Part shown: in pieces, positions 19,850-27,536 of the stretch
Numbering within the stretch: position 1 is the first letter of the stretch
Layout: every line of letters starts with the position of its first letter
Assembly (NCBI RefSeq): GCF_014489495.1
Contig: NZ_CP060780.1
Location: 310,001-374,000 of the forward strand
Source of the DNA: Sphingomonas daechungensis
Lineage (GTDB): Bacteria > Pseudomonadota > Alphaproteobacteria > Sphingomonadales > Sphingomonadaceae
Direction: 5' to 3'
Length of the DNA: 64,000 nt
Position numbers and translations under genes: made by a program
Notes under the pieces: generated by a model
Told to the model about the DNA's origin: nothing
The model's database searches: none
Seen by the model: only the letters and a program-made list of their open reading frames with translations

Positions 19850-19986
19850 CTCATTTGGCGGGTTCAGCGCCTCGCGTCTGTGTCGAACATTCGTTCGCCC
19901 CGGGTGGACGCAAGGCAACAAGCTCCCATGTTTCGTTGCCCCTGGTAGAGGCGGTCCGCGTCCATTCGTGTCGCGGGCCGCCTTTT
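19850..19986 (+). ncRNA. candidate structured non-coding RNA ending in a terminator
   Basis: The 255-base gap between the portal and the next gene holds nested inverted repeats on the plus strand: CGCCTC (19868-19873) with GAGGCG (19948-19953), GGACGC (19906-19911) with GCGTCC (19958-19963), and GGCAAC (19914-19919) with GTTGCC (19935-19940). A strong terminator ends it. A long closing stem around a hairpin with internal bulges is the layout of RNAs such as 6S, but I cannot match a conserved 6S sequence. It is transcribed against the GTA genes. The family assignment is open. Confidence 0.4.
19950..19986 (+). terminator. Rho-independent terminator
   Basis: GGCGGTCCGCG (19950-19960) pairs with CGCGGGCCGCC (19972-19982), an 11-bp stem with one G-U pair, followed by TTTT. 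The T run is on the plus strand only, so it ends a plus-strand transcript, for which no protein-coding frame is convincing. Confidence 0.65.
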
Positions 19987-19990
19987 CAGC

Positions 19991-20296
19991 TCAAAACTTA
20001 ATCTTCAGCTTGATCATCGCCCGGTTTGACGGAAACCCGCCGACATCGGCCTGCTCCGTCTCGCCCGCGATGGCCAGGCCGTTGGCAACCTGCACCTCGG
20101 CCTTGGGCAAATCCGTTTCCGCCACCCTCCCGCGCGGCTGCCGCAGCCGGTAGGGGCTTTCGCCGTTGCGGTTGGCACAGACGACCACCTCGCCATCGGC
20201 GGGAGCTGCGACGCACGGTTGCGGGATCGTCAGATCGATCACCTCACGCGGAGCCGCGCTTGCGACCTGGGTCAGCAGGATGGACAGCAACAGCAT
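19991..20296 (-). CDS. small secreted protein with EVVVCANRN motif
   Basis: A 101-residue protein with a signal peptide (MLLLSILLTQVASAA). It has two cysteines: CVAAP, and EVVVCANRNGESPYRL, a motif common in small exported sphingomonad proteins. The tail is hydrophilic and ends IKLKIKF. It lies between terminase and portal in the same direction, a place where GTA clusters usually have no such gene, so it is probably host cargo. Function unknown. Confidence 0.65.
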   Translation of the reverse strand: MLLLSILLTQVASAAPREVIDLTIPQPCVAAPADGEVVVCANRNGESPYRLRQPRGRVAETDLPKAEVQVANGLAIAGETEQADVGGFPSNRAMIKLKIKF

Positions 20297-20332
20297 TCGA
20301 CTCTCCCACCGCAGGCAGCGTCTTGCCCTGTA

Positions 20333-21649
20333 CTACAGTCTCCTCACCCGCGGTATTCCGCTCCTGGTCGGGCTCAACTCCGTCATCGCCCACACCATTG
20401 CGTCGGCGCGATCCGGGGAGCGGCCTGGGGATATTGTCCGCCGGCGACCATCCCCGACATTTCATCCTCGAGTTGCGGGAAACGTCCGGTCAGGAACGCT
20501 CGCCCGCTTTCAAATCGAAGCGCGATGGGCTCCGCCCGTGCCACCTTGCCGAGCGACGCGTGAACCAGCCTCACCCGCACGCCGACATTGGCGGCGTCCA
20601 GCACGCTCTTGACCATCGCTCCCCCATTGTTGGCCTCCGCGACGACCATGTCCGCGTCCCAGCGTTCGACGGCTGCAGCGACGCGCCGCGCCCATCCTTC
20701 CGGGCTCAGGCCCTGGCATGTCTCGTCCGACAGCACGTACAACCGCTCGTCGAGGCGCCCGGCAACGACGATCCCGCACGCATCGCATCCCTCGCCGACC
20801 CGGCCGGAGGATCGACCCCGACCACGATCCGGTCGAACCGTTCCGGCCTCACCAGCCGGCATCGCTCGATCAGTTCCCGCGGCCACAGCGATCCCTCGAC
20901 ATCGGTGATCAGCTCGCCTTCCAGTTCCTGCCGCCCCAGCCGGGTCCCGCCATAGGTCGCCGTCATCACGTCCAGGTACCGCTCGTCCAGGTTGATGTTC
21001 TCATCGGTCCGGCCGTTCGTCGCCACCGTCCAGCGGTCGTCCCGGATCGTCTCCAGCAACCGCATCGACCGCGGCGTCGTGGTGATCAGCGCACGGGGCC
21101 GCGTTCCACGCCGCAGCCCCATCTGCAGATTGTCCCACGCCGCTTCGGGCTGGGCCCACTTCGCCAGCTCGTCGGCCCAGGCGAAATCATGCTCGGGCCC
21201 CGCAAACCATCCGGATTCTCGCCGGAGAAAATCTGCGCCTCGCTCCCGTTCCGCCACCGCAGACGCCCCAGGCTTGGCTCCCAGCTCAGCGTCTCGCCCC
21301 GCAACTTCGCCACGCGCAACAATCCGCTGACGCCTTCGACCATGATCGCTCGTGCTTCGTGAAGCGTCGCTCCGACCAATGCGATGCGCACCCCGCGCCG
21401 CGAATTCGCCAGCGAATGAATCCATTCCGCACCCGCCCGCGTCTTCCCGAACCCGCGGCCCGCCATCATCAGCCACGTCCGCCACCCGTCACCACTGGGC
21501 GGAAACTGGTTCCTGTGCGCCCAATTTTCGAACTTGGCGTCGAAGCGAAGCACGTCGATCGGGGACATCCCCCAGATCAGCCGCCGCTGCTCTTCCTCCG
21601 AGGCATTGGCGATCAGCTCCATCTGCCAATCGATGGCATCCGCATTCAT
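20333..21649 (-). CDS. GTA large terminase subunit (gp2-like), frame broken
   Basis: The DNA-packaging motor and nuclease. MNADAIDWQ starts at 21649, overlapping the gp1 stop (ATGA). The ATPase domain has Walker A in GRGFGKTRAGAEW and Walker B in FAWADELAKW. The nuclease domain has VVGVDPPAG (first metal-binding Asp), VVAEANNGGAMV and PDRADAMVWAMTEL. Three single-base losses interrupt it, at about 21199 (G5 to G4), 20800 and 20425. The repaired protein is about 439 residues, ending GIPRVRRL at TAG 20333-20335. All the breaks are in G or C runs, so the gene may be intact in the organism. Confidence 0.85.
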
Positions 21650-22140
21650 TCGCAGCCCGCTTCGCATCCGCCGCGCTTGCGCAGCCGCTGCAGCTTCTGG
21701 ACCAGGCGCTCGCGGATCTCGTCGACGTCGCCGGGATCGAACTCGGTCACCGCCTCCACCGCCGTGTCGCGATGCATCTTCAGCAGGGTCAGCGCCAGCT
21801 GGGTCGGATATTCGATCATCCGCTCCTCGCTGCCGTCCTTTCGCCGGACGGTCTTCTCCGTCCCGACGAACGCCCGTTCCAGCAGCACGAGTTCCAGCCG
21901 CTGGTAGGCGACCCCGATCGCCTCCATCCAGGCGCCGCGGAACGCCGCATCCAGCTTGCGGCGCCGATAAACGGCGCTGACCGACACACCCGCCTCACCC
22001 GCCGCCAGCGTGACATTGCAGGTCTCGGCCAGGACCGACAGGAATGCCGCCTCCTTGGCCTTCGTCCAATCCCGTGTCGACGCCTTGCGGACTTGCCCGC
22101 CGGCAAGCACACGCTCGGCAGACTTCGTCCTGCGCGCCAT
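21646..22140 (-). CDS. GTA small terminase/gp1-like DNA-binding protein
   Basis: A 164-residue protein starting MARRTKSAERV at 22140 with GGGGAGGATCAGG before the ATG. It has an N-terminal helix-turn-helix (EAAFLSVLAETCNVTLAAGE followed by AGVSVSAVYRRRKLD) and a C-terminal basic/helical part (DEIRERLVQKLQRLRKRGG). GTA gp1 helps the terminase with DNA packaging. The Shine-Dalgarno is supplied by the end of the repeat copy at 22145-22200. First gene of the cluster; intact. Confidence 0.75.
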   Translation of the reverse strand: MARRTKSAERVLAGGQVRKASTRDWTKAKEAAFLSVLAETCNVTLAAGEAGVSVSAVYRRRKLDAAFRGAWMEAIGVAYQRLELVLLERAFVGTEKTVRRKDGSEERMIEYPTQLALTLLKMHRDTAVEAVTEFDPGDVDEIRERLVQKLQRLRKRGGCEAGCE

Positions 22141-22144
22141 CCTG

Positions 22145-22200
22145 ATCCTCCCCGCAACGGGGAGGGGGACCATGCAGCAAGACTGCATGGTCGAGGGGTA
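22145..22200 (+). repeat. solo copy (A) of the DUF559-associated double-hairpin repeat
   Basis: Two adjacent hairpins: CTCCCCGCAACGGGGAG, then ACCATGCAG pairing with CTGCATGGT, followed by CGAGGGG. Layout and sequence match the two repeats at 47417-47466 and 47818-47867. Read on the minus strand, its end GGGGAGGAT is the ribosome-binding site of the GTA gp1 gene. Confidence 0.8.
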
Positions 22201-22392
22201 TCTCCCTCGCCTCGACCCGTGATGTCCAAAACGCCTCGGGCCGGTCACTCCCGAAGGAGCCCGGCCCGATACCCAATTCTTCACTGTGCCTACCGTGTAC
22301 CCAAACAGCGTCACGATGTCAACGATTATTTTGCCTATTTGGTTTGTTTGGACGTGTTCTCCGCAGGAAGTAGCTGCCTGGACTTGCCGAAA

Positions 22393-22422
22393 AACAATAA
22401 ATGACATATTGTTTATCGATAA
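22393..22422 (+). promoter_or_regulatory. two inverted repeats upstream of the DUF2975/HTH pair (candidate operator)
   Basis: AACAATA (22393-22399), 7 bases, TATTGTT (22407-22413); and the palindrome TTATCGATAA (22413-22422). They lie 18-47 bases before the GTG start of the DUF2975 gene in an unusually AT-rich stretch (22280-22430). The downstream gene encodes a small HTH protein, so autoregulation is a reasonable guess. Confidence 0.5.
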
Positions 22423-22439
22423 CGAATCGGAGACTTGCC

Positions 22440-22958
22440 GTGCGACACTCTACCGCTTTGCCCGCAGCCTGGATTTTCTTGCGCATCCTGATCGTGTTGA
22501 ACTGGATCGGCGGCGCGCTGGTGCTCGGCCTGCTCGCCTATACCTTCGTCAACGAGGCCTGGACGATGAAGGCTCTGGAGGTCACGGCCGATGCCGATGG
22601 CCACGCATTCATGAACGGCATGCGCACTATCGCGGCGTTCGGTCTCGCCGCGATCCCGCTCAATCACATGATGTTCAAGCGCATGCTTCGCATCGTCGAG
22701 ACCGTGCGCGCCGGAAGCCCCTTCGTTGCCGACAATGCCTATCGCCTCAACACCATCGCCTGGATCCTGCTGGCGCTGCAGGTTCTCAGCATGATCATAG
22801 GCGGGATCGGCGAGGCGATCTCCAGTCCTGCGCATCCGCTGCATCTCGACGCCGGCTTTTCACCGATCGGCTGGCTCTCCGTCGTGCTGACGTTCGTGCT
22901 TGCCCGTGTTTTCGCGGAGGGCACCCTGATGCGCGAGGATCTCGAGGGCACGATCTGA
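22440..22958 (+). CDS. DUF2975 domain membrane protein
   Basis: A 172-residue protein with four hydrophobic helices (WIFLRILIVLNWIGGALVLG, IAAFGLAAIPLNHMMF, NTIAWILLALQVLSMIIGGI, IGWLSVVLTFVLARVF). It has the DUF2975 features VRAGSPFVADNAYRLNTIAW and a C-terminal FAEGTLMREDLEGTI. The start is GTG 22440, with GGAG seven bases upstream; an earlier ATG lies inside the operator-like repeats. Its stop overlaps the next ATG (TGATG). DUF2975 proteins are nearly always paired with a YozG-like repressor, as here. The role is unknown. Confidence 0.85.
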   Translation: MRHSTALPAAWIFLRILIVLNWIGGALVLGLLAYTFVNEAWTMKALEVTADADGHAFMNGMRTIAAFGLAAIPLNHMMFKRMLRIVETVRAGSPFVADNAYRLNTIAWILLALQVLSMIIGGIGEAISSPAHPLHLDAGFSPIGWLSVVLTFVLARVFAEGTLMREDLEGTI

Positions 22959-23185
22959 TGGCGATCCTCGTCAACCTCGACGAAATGCTTCACCAGCGGC
23001 GGATGACGCTGACCGAGCTTGCGGAGCGCATCGATATCACGCTTGCGAACCTGTCGATCCTCAAGACAGGCAAAGCCCGCGCGATCCGCTTCTCGACCCT
23101 CAGCGCCATCTGCGGAGTGCTCGACTGCCAGCCCGGCGACATCCTTCGCTTCTCCCGCGACGAAGGCGCTGGCGAACGGGAATAG
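22958..23185 (+). CDS. YozG/XRE-type helix-turn-helix transcriptional regulator
   Basis: A 75-residue DNA-binding protein that is almost entirely HTH: MLHQRRMTLTELAERIDIT, LANLSILKTGKARAIRFSTL, ICGVLDCQPGDILRF. The last motif (LDCQPGDIL) is typical of the YozG branch. It is translated together with the DUF2975 gene and probably represses the pair through the inverted repeats at 22393-22422. The HTH is intact; no effector domain. Confidence 0.88.
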   Translation: MAILVNLDEMLHQRRMTLTELAERIDITLANLSILKTGKARAIRFSTLSAICGVLDCQPGDILRFSRDEGAGERE

Positions 23186-23230
23186 TTCGGCTATCATCCC
23201 CGCCGTCGAGGCCGCACGCAGGGGACATGC

Positions 23231-24124
23231 ATGCTGATCGCGCTTCTGATCCCGCTTTGCCTCGGCGCACTTGTCTATTCGGTAATGTTGATCCGCGTTG
23301 CCGTAGCCAACCGCATCGTTCCAAAGGGCGAAGCGGTCATTCTCGGCGCGGTCACCAATTTCTTCGACACGCTTGGCATCGGCTCGTTTGCGCCGAGCAT
23401 GGCCTGGTTCAAGTTCCGCAAGCTGGTTCCGGACCGCCTGCTCCCCTGCACCATGCTGGTCGGCCACACCCTGCCCACGATCACGCAGGCTGTGATCTTT
23501 CTCGTCCTGCTCGGCGTACTGGTGGATCCCGTGCTGCTCGCCGGCTGCATGATCGCCTTGCTGATGGGCGGCCTGCTTGGGGCGCCGATGGTCGTCCGGA
23601 CCAAGGTTTGGGTGGTGCAGCTTGTCGTCGGCTGCGCCCTGATCCTCGCCGCGGGGCTCTACACTTTGACCAATCTCGGCATGATGCCTGGCGGCGGCAC
23701 CGCTTCGTCGCTTCCTCTGACGCTGATGATCGTCGCCATCGTCGCCAATTTCATCTTCGGCATCCTGCTCAACTTCGGCATCGGCAATTACGCACCGACG
23801 CTGGTGATGCTCAGCCTGATGGGCATGGACCCGCGATTGGCCTTCCCGATCATGGCCGGCGGCGCGGCAATGGCCGTCGCCGGTGCAAGCGCCCGCCACA
23901 TCTCGATGGGTGAGATCGACCTCAGGATCGTCAGCGGAATGGCGATCGGCGGGATTCCCGCGGTGTTCGTTGCTGCATTCATCGTGAAGTCCTTGCCGCT
24001 CGAAACGCTGCGCTGGATGGTGATCGTCGTCGTTCTCTATGCGGCGGTGATGATGCTCCGCTCGGCCATGCAGGGTCGCCGCGAGCCGCAATCCCTGCAG
24101 GAGGATCGCGCCGCCGCGATCTGA
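23231..24124 (+). CDS. TauE/SafE family sulfite/sulfonate exporter-like permease
   Basis: A 297-residue inner-membrane protein with about eight helices. The two internally related halves carry the family's N-[FY]-F-D-T and G-rich motifs: AVTNFFDTLGIGSFAPS in the first and LNFGIGNYAPTLVMLSLMG in the second. It ends in a basic tail. TauE/SafE permeases move sulfur-containing organic anions or other anions across the inner membrane. No sulfonate-degradation genes are adjacent, so the substrate is not assigned. Single-gene unit. Confidence 0.85.
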   Translation: MLIALLIPLCLGALVYSVMLIRVAVANRIVPKGEAVILGAVTNFFDTLGIGSFAPSMAWFKFRKLVPDRLLPCTMLVGHTLPTITQAVIFLVLLGVLVDPVLLAGCMIALLMGGLLGAPMVVRTKVWVVQLVVGCALILAAGLYTLTNLGMMPGGGTASSLPLTLMIVAIVANFIFGILLNFGIGNYAPTLVMLSLMGMDPRLAFPIMAGGAAMAVAGASARHISMGEIDLRIVSGMAIGGIPAVFVAAFIVKSLPLETLRWMVIVVVLYAAVMMLRSAMQGRREPQSLQEDRAAAI

Positions 24125-24277
24125 CATTACCTGCCGCTGAATCGGCTCGCCTCACCTGTGCCGAAAAGACACAACTCCAATTTTCCAACAGCCGTGGGAA
24201 CTTAGGTGGTTAACGCCATGTTTACCCACCGCTGAGTGCGGCACGCCCTCGGCAGGACATCCAGTCGCTAGGAGAAT

Positions 24278-24895
24278 ATGATGCGCCGAGTGGGTCTGGC
24301 AGCGGCTTTCGCCGTAGCCTTGTCGTTGGCGGGTACGGCCCAAGCCAAGGACATCAAGTCAACGCTTCCACCGCCGGGCAAGGGTTCGACCATGCTGACG
24401 GTCACCTCGCCTTGCGACACGGGAATCTTCACCGGTTCAACTGCCTGCGCCGGCTATTACGACGGCAACCTCATCAACGGCAGTCCGACCGACATCACCA
24501 ACGCCCAAAACGCGATCGCCGGCCTTCCGGGCGGCCTCACCTGGGACGGCAATTGGGCAAGCGTCGATCCGACCAAGGTCGAAACGCTGACCGGCAACGT
24601 CCTCGATTTCGGCCAGACCCTGTTTGGCCTGACGGTCATCGGAGCGCACTTTGGCAACGTGAACGGCCCGGCCGGAAACGTCTCCGGCTTCTGGCTGTTC
24701 GACTTCGGCACCCAGGGCGCAAGCTCGGTCGCTCTCAACTACCCCGAGGGCTTCTCGAACGCTGCGGTTTACCTCACCGGTGACTCCCCAGCGGTGCCGG
24801 AACCGGCCACGTGGGCGATGATGCTGTTCGGCTTCGGCGTCGCGGGCTACGCGCTCCGCCGCCGGCGACAGCCAAAGCTGGCGCAGCTGGCCTAG
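24278..24895 (+). CDS. PEPxxWA-CTERM sorting-domain exported protein
   Basis: A 205-residue exported protein: signal peptide (MRRVGLAAAFAVALSLAGTA), a beta-rich body with two cysteines (TSPCDTGIFTGSTACAGYY), and the C-terminal sorting signal. The last comprises PEPATWAMM, a hydrophobic helix and the RRRRQ cluster. PEPxxWA-CTERM signals are the sphingomonad variant of PEP-CTERM, processed by exosortase and tied to exopolysaccharide production. The exosortase is not in this window. ATG 24278 is preceded by AGGAGAATATG. The target is probably the cell surface. Confidence 0.9.
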   Translation: MMRRVGLAAAFAVALSLAGTAQAKDIKSTLPPPGKGSTMLTVTSPCDTGIFTGSTACAGYYDGNLINGSPTDITNAQNAIAGLPGGLTWDGNWASVDPTKVETLTGNVLDFGQTLFGLTVIGAHFGNVNGPAGNVSGFWLFDFGTQGASSVALNYPEGFSNAAVYLTGDSPAVPEPATWAMMLFGFGVAGYALRRRRQPKLAQLA

Positions 24896-24945
24896 CATTC
24901 AAGGAAACGGCACGGCCATCCGCTTCGTGCGGGTGACCGTGCTCG

Positions 24946-25362
24946 TTATGAGTTCGCGGCCTTCGGGCCACGAGCTGGTGGTCGCGACATCGACAGAAGA
25001 ATCGCGAGGGCCGCCGCCGCTGCGACGTCGAAGCCCATGCAGAACCACGGCCACCATTCGGGAACCCCGCTCCCCGGCAGAAATGCGTGGCGGATAAAAT
25101 CGAAGATCCCGTGCCCGGCGAGGCCGACGACTACGATCCACAGGCTTGTCCGAAAGCCCACGATCGCCGCAGCCCCGAACGCGGCGAAGAAGGCGATCTC
25201 AATTGGCAGCCCCTCACCTCCCGCCATCGCCGCGAACAACAGATAGTAAGACGCGACGACAATCAGGATGACGGGATAAAGCGACCGCTCACGATCGAAT
25301 GCTGCGAGGTGCATCGCCAGCGCGACGAGGATCGCAAGTGCGATGCCGATGATCAAAGGCAT
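24946..25362 (-). CDS. multi-pass membrane protein (DUF6010-like)
   Basis: A 138-residue protein from ATG 25362 with four predicted helices. Conserved-looking features are LAMHLAAFDRERSLYPVILI, VASYYLLFAAM, LAGHGIFDFIRHAFL and EWWPWFCMGFDVAAA, which resemble DUF6010 proteins. The short upstream extension is glycine/proline-rich and unlikely to be translated. No function known. Bases 25363-25420 carry nothing notable. Confidence 0.65.
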   Translation of the reverse strand: MPLIIGIALAILVALAMHLAAFDRERSLYPVILIVVASYYLLFAAMAGGEGLPIEIAFFAAFGAAAIVGFRTSLWIVVVGLAGHGIFDFIRHAFLPGSGVPEWWPWFCMGFDVAAAAALAILLSMSRPPARGPKAANS

Positions 25363-25420
25363 GGCCCACAATAGTCCGGGCCCCGGCCCGCGCAAACAAT
25401 TGGCATGATGTTAACCATCT

Positions 25421-25953
25421 TTGACTAGTCACGTGGCCCATGTGGGGCGGGTGCTCATTCCAGGCGCGATCTTGTGTGCTGCGTTGGCATCGCCGGCCGT
25501 GGCCGCACCCGGCAGCGCGACCACGACGGTGACCGTGAAGGCATCCGTCGTGAAGCCTCTCGTTCTGACCGCCAAGCAGGACCTCGACCTCGGCACAATC
25601 GTCCTTAACAACGGCACCTGGTCGGGCGTAACCATCTCGGTCTCGCAGGCTGGCGTGCGCACGTGCGTCAGTGCCAACGTGACCTGCTCCGGCACGGCGC
25701 AGGCGGCGAAGTTCAACATCGTCGGAAGCAACAACAATGTCGCGCGCATCTCTGCGCCGAACGTGACGCTCGTCAATCAGGCGGACAGCACCAAGACGCT
25801 GGTGATGACGCTAAGCGCGCCGGCGACGGTTGCCATACCGAACTCCGGGCAGCCGGGGTCGATTTCTCGGTCGGCGGGTCGATCACCGTGAATTCGACAA
25901 CGACGGGTGGACTCTACAGCGGGACGATGAACGTCACCGTAGATTATCAGTAG
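25421..25953 (+). CDS. DUF4402 family secreted protein
   Basis: An exported beta-sandwich protein of about 175 residues. Signal peptide (VLIPGAILCAALASPAVAAP), then the DUF4402 pattern: VKASVVKPLVLTAKQDLDLG, TIVLNNGTWSG, and a C-terminal GGLYSGTMNVTVDYQ, which closes the fold like a pilus subunit's donor strand. One G is missing at 25857-25860; restoring it joins NSGQPG to VDFSVGGSITVNSTT. The start is uncertain (TTG 25421 or GTG 25433). Two cysteines in the middle (VRTCVSANVTC) probably pair. DUF4402 proteins resemble fimbrial adhesins, but no usher or chaperone is next to it. Confidence 0.8.
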
Positions 25954-25977
25954 GCCACGTTGGGTTGACTGAGGGTG

Positions 25978-26024
25978 ACAGGAGACCTGTCGCCAGCAGG
26001 CTAAAGCCGCAACAGGTCTCCGCA
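25978..26024. terminator. hairpin downstream of the DUF4402 gene
   Basis: GGAGACCTG near 25983 pairs with CAGGTCTCC near 26014 around a loop of about 22 bases. No T run follows, so it is either a Rho-dependent end or an mRNA 3' stabiliser. Confidence 0.4.
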
Positions 26025-26170
26025 CTCCACTTGGAAACCGCCCCTGAGTTTGCGCATCGAAAGCGTGTTCCCGAGCCGGCCAATAGGTGAAGTCTAATTG
26101 ACATCCTGCAAACAGGCACAGTTAACAAGACTTGACATCATGATGTGGGGCGCGCCGTCGCGGGAGGGAT

Positions 26171-26280
26171 GAAGCGGCCCGGACGCGCGAGCGATCAGCG
26201 GGCCGCTTCCCCTCCGGCTTTATGGGCACGCGGCCGGAAGGGAGAATCGGCGCCGCCCTCCTGAGCCGGCGCCGATTCTC
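26171..26280. repeat. two strong inverted repeats in a 370-base gene-free stretch
   Basis: GCGGCCCG (near 26171) pairs with CGGGCCGC (near 26199), and GAGAATCGGCGCCG (26242-26255) pairs perfectly over 14 bases with 26267-26280 around an 11-base loop. Upstream, at about 26133, lies TTGACATCATGATGTGG, containing a TTGACA box and the palindrome ACATCATGATGT. The stretch 25954-26326 has no convincing reading frame, so it may hold a small RNA or a regulatory region for the SinR-like gene, which converges on it. Confidence 0.4.
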
Positions 26281-26326
26281 TCGAAGGCTCATACAGACTT
26301 TTGGCCGTAAGGAAGACTGCGAGATG

Positions 26327-26601
26327 TTAATTAACGCCGATCTTCGACTGCAGCCATTTACTCCCCGGCGAATCCTCGCTGCTGGCCGACCATTCGGACC
26401 CCGGCTGGATAGCGAAGACCGCGACCCGGTCGCCGCCGTCGACGACGTCTTCGAGCGCCGAGCGGACATAGCCGGCGCCTAGCGGCGTCTCGAGGAGCCA
26501 TAACGAATCCAGGAGACGCACCGCGCCCCACGATTCAAGCGCCCCTTGGACGGGTCGGCCGCGCTCCCATTCAGGTCGCAGCCGATCACGAGGTAGGCCA
26601 T
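26327..26601 (-). CDS. SinR/Cas2-like small protein (stand-alone, frame broken)
   Basis: A protein of about 90 residues starting MAYLVIGCDLNGSAADPSK. After one missing G (C4 run near 26545) it continues ALESWGAVRLLDSLWLLETP, YVRSALEDVVDGGDRVAVFA and KWLQSKIGVN. The beta-alpha-beta ferredoxin-like pattern (YLVIGCDLN; LDSLWLLETP; DRVAVFAI) is that of Cas2-like proteins outside CRISPR loci, often annotated SinR family. No CRISPR array or cas genes are nearby. Function unknown; the Cas2 fold may act on nucleic acids or serve a regulatory role. Confidence 0.6.
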
Positions 26602-26729
26602 TCGGGCTCCACTATCATTCGGGCGATTCGGCGCGCGGAAGCTAATGGATGTTATTGATGAGTCCAGTGAAGAAGATGGTTTCCAAACTTGCCCTTCATC
26701 GGGAATAACCATGTCGAAGGGGCTTCGCG

Positions 26730-27536
26730 ATGAACGACGAGCAGGTCCGGCAAGCCGCGCTGGCCAAGGTTCCAGCGGTCACGTTGGGCTTCTGGATCAT
26801 CAAGATTCTCGCCACCACATTGGGCGAAACCGCCGGCGATACCGTGACCATGTCGTGGCTCGGAGAAACGACCGACCACCCGGTACCCAACGGCTACCTG
26901 ATCGGCACCGCAATCTTCGGAGCGTTGCTGCTGATCCTGGTCTGGGCGCAGATCCGGGCCAGGCGCTTCAATCCGTGGCTGTACTGGGCGACCATTGCCG
27001 CCTCGACAACGATGGGCACGACCCTTGCGGACTTCGCCGACCGTTCCCTCGGCGTCGGTTACCCAGGCGGATCACTGCTCCTGCTCGGCTGCGTGCTCCT
27101 CTCCCTGTTCGCCTGGCACCGCTCGCTCGGCACCGTCGACGTCAGCACCGTCGCCAGCCCAAAGGCCGAAGCCTTCTATTGGCTGACCATCACCTTCTCC
27201 CAGACGCTCGGCACCGCCCTTGGCGATTGGGCGGCGGACGGCGCGCTTGGCTACGCCGGCGGAGCGATCGTGTTCGGCGCCGCCTTGCTGGTGCTGGTCG
27301 CGCTCTATTACTGGACCAGCATTTCGCGTGTGCTGCTGTTCTGGGCAGCCTTCATTCTCACCCGCCCGCTCGGCGCTACCGTTGGCGACTTCCTCGACAA
27401 GCCGCTCGACGAGGGCGGGCTCGAGCTGAGCCGGGCGATGGCGTCCGCGGCATTGGCGATCGCAATCGTTGCGCTGATCTTCATCTTGCCGCAGCGACCG
27501 GGCGTTCACCCGGGTGACCGGGAGGTACGGACCTAG
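26730..27536 (+). CDS. COG4705-like membrane protein with four internal motif repeats
   Basis: A 268-residue inner-membrane protein of about eight helices in four hairpin units. Each unit carries the same motif: LATTLGETAGDT (28-39), TTMGTTLADFADR, QTLGTALGDWAAD and RPLGATVGDFLDKP. The repeated T-x-G/A-(E/D)-x-x-x-D suggests an ion-binding or transport site made by four equivalent repeats. It matches proteins annotated as uncharacterised membrane-anchored proteins in many proteobacteria. Start ATG 26730. Intact. Confidence 0.75.
   Translation: MNDEQVRQAALAKVPAVTLGFWIIKILATTLGETAGDTVTMSWLGETTDHPVPNGYLIGTAIFGALLLILVWAQIRARRFNPWLYWATIAASTTMGTTLADFADRSLGVGYPGGSLLLLGCVLLSLFAWHRSLGTVDVSTVASPKAEAFYWLTITFSQTLGTALGDWAADGALGYAGGAIVFGAALLVLVALYYWTSISRVLLFWAAFILTRPLGATVGDFLDKPLDEGGLELSRAMASAALAIAIVALIFILPQRPGVHPGDREVRT

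Noticed and set aside
22739..24127. 462-codon frame on the minus strand, rich in D, H, R and Q
   Set aside because: Opposite the HTH and TauE/SafE genes, both clearly real; no recognised domain.
26327..26601. CRISPR-associated Cas2
   Set aside because: No repeat array or other cas genes in the window; the protein fits the stand-alone SinR-like group.
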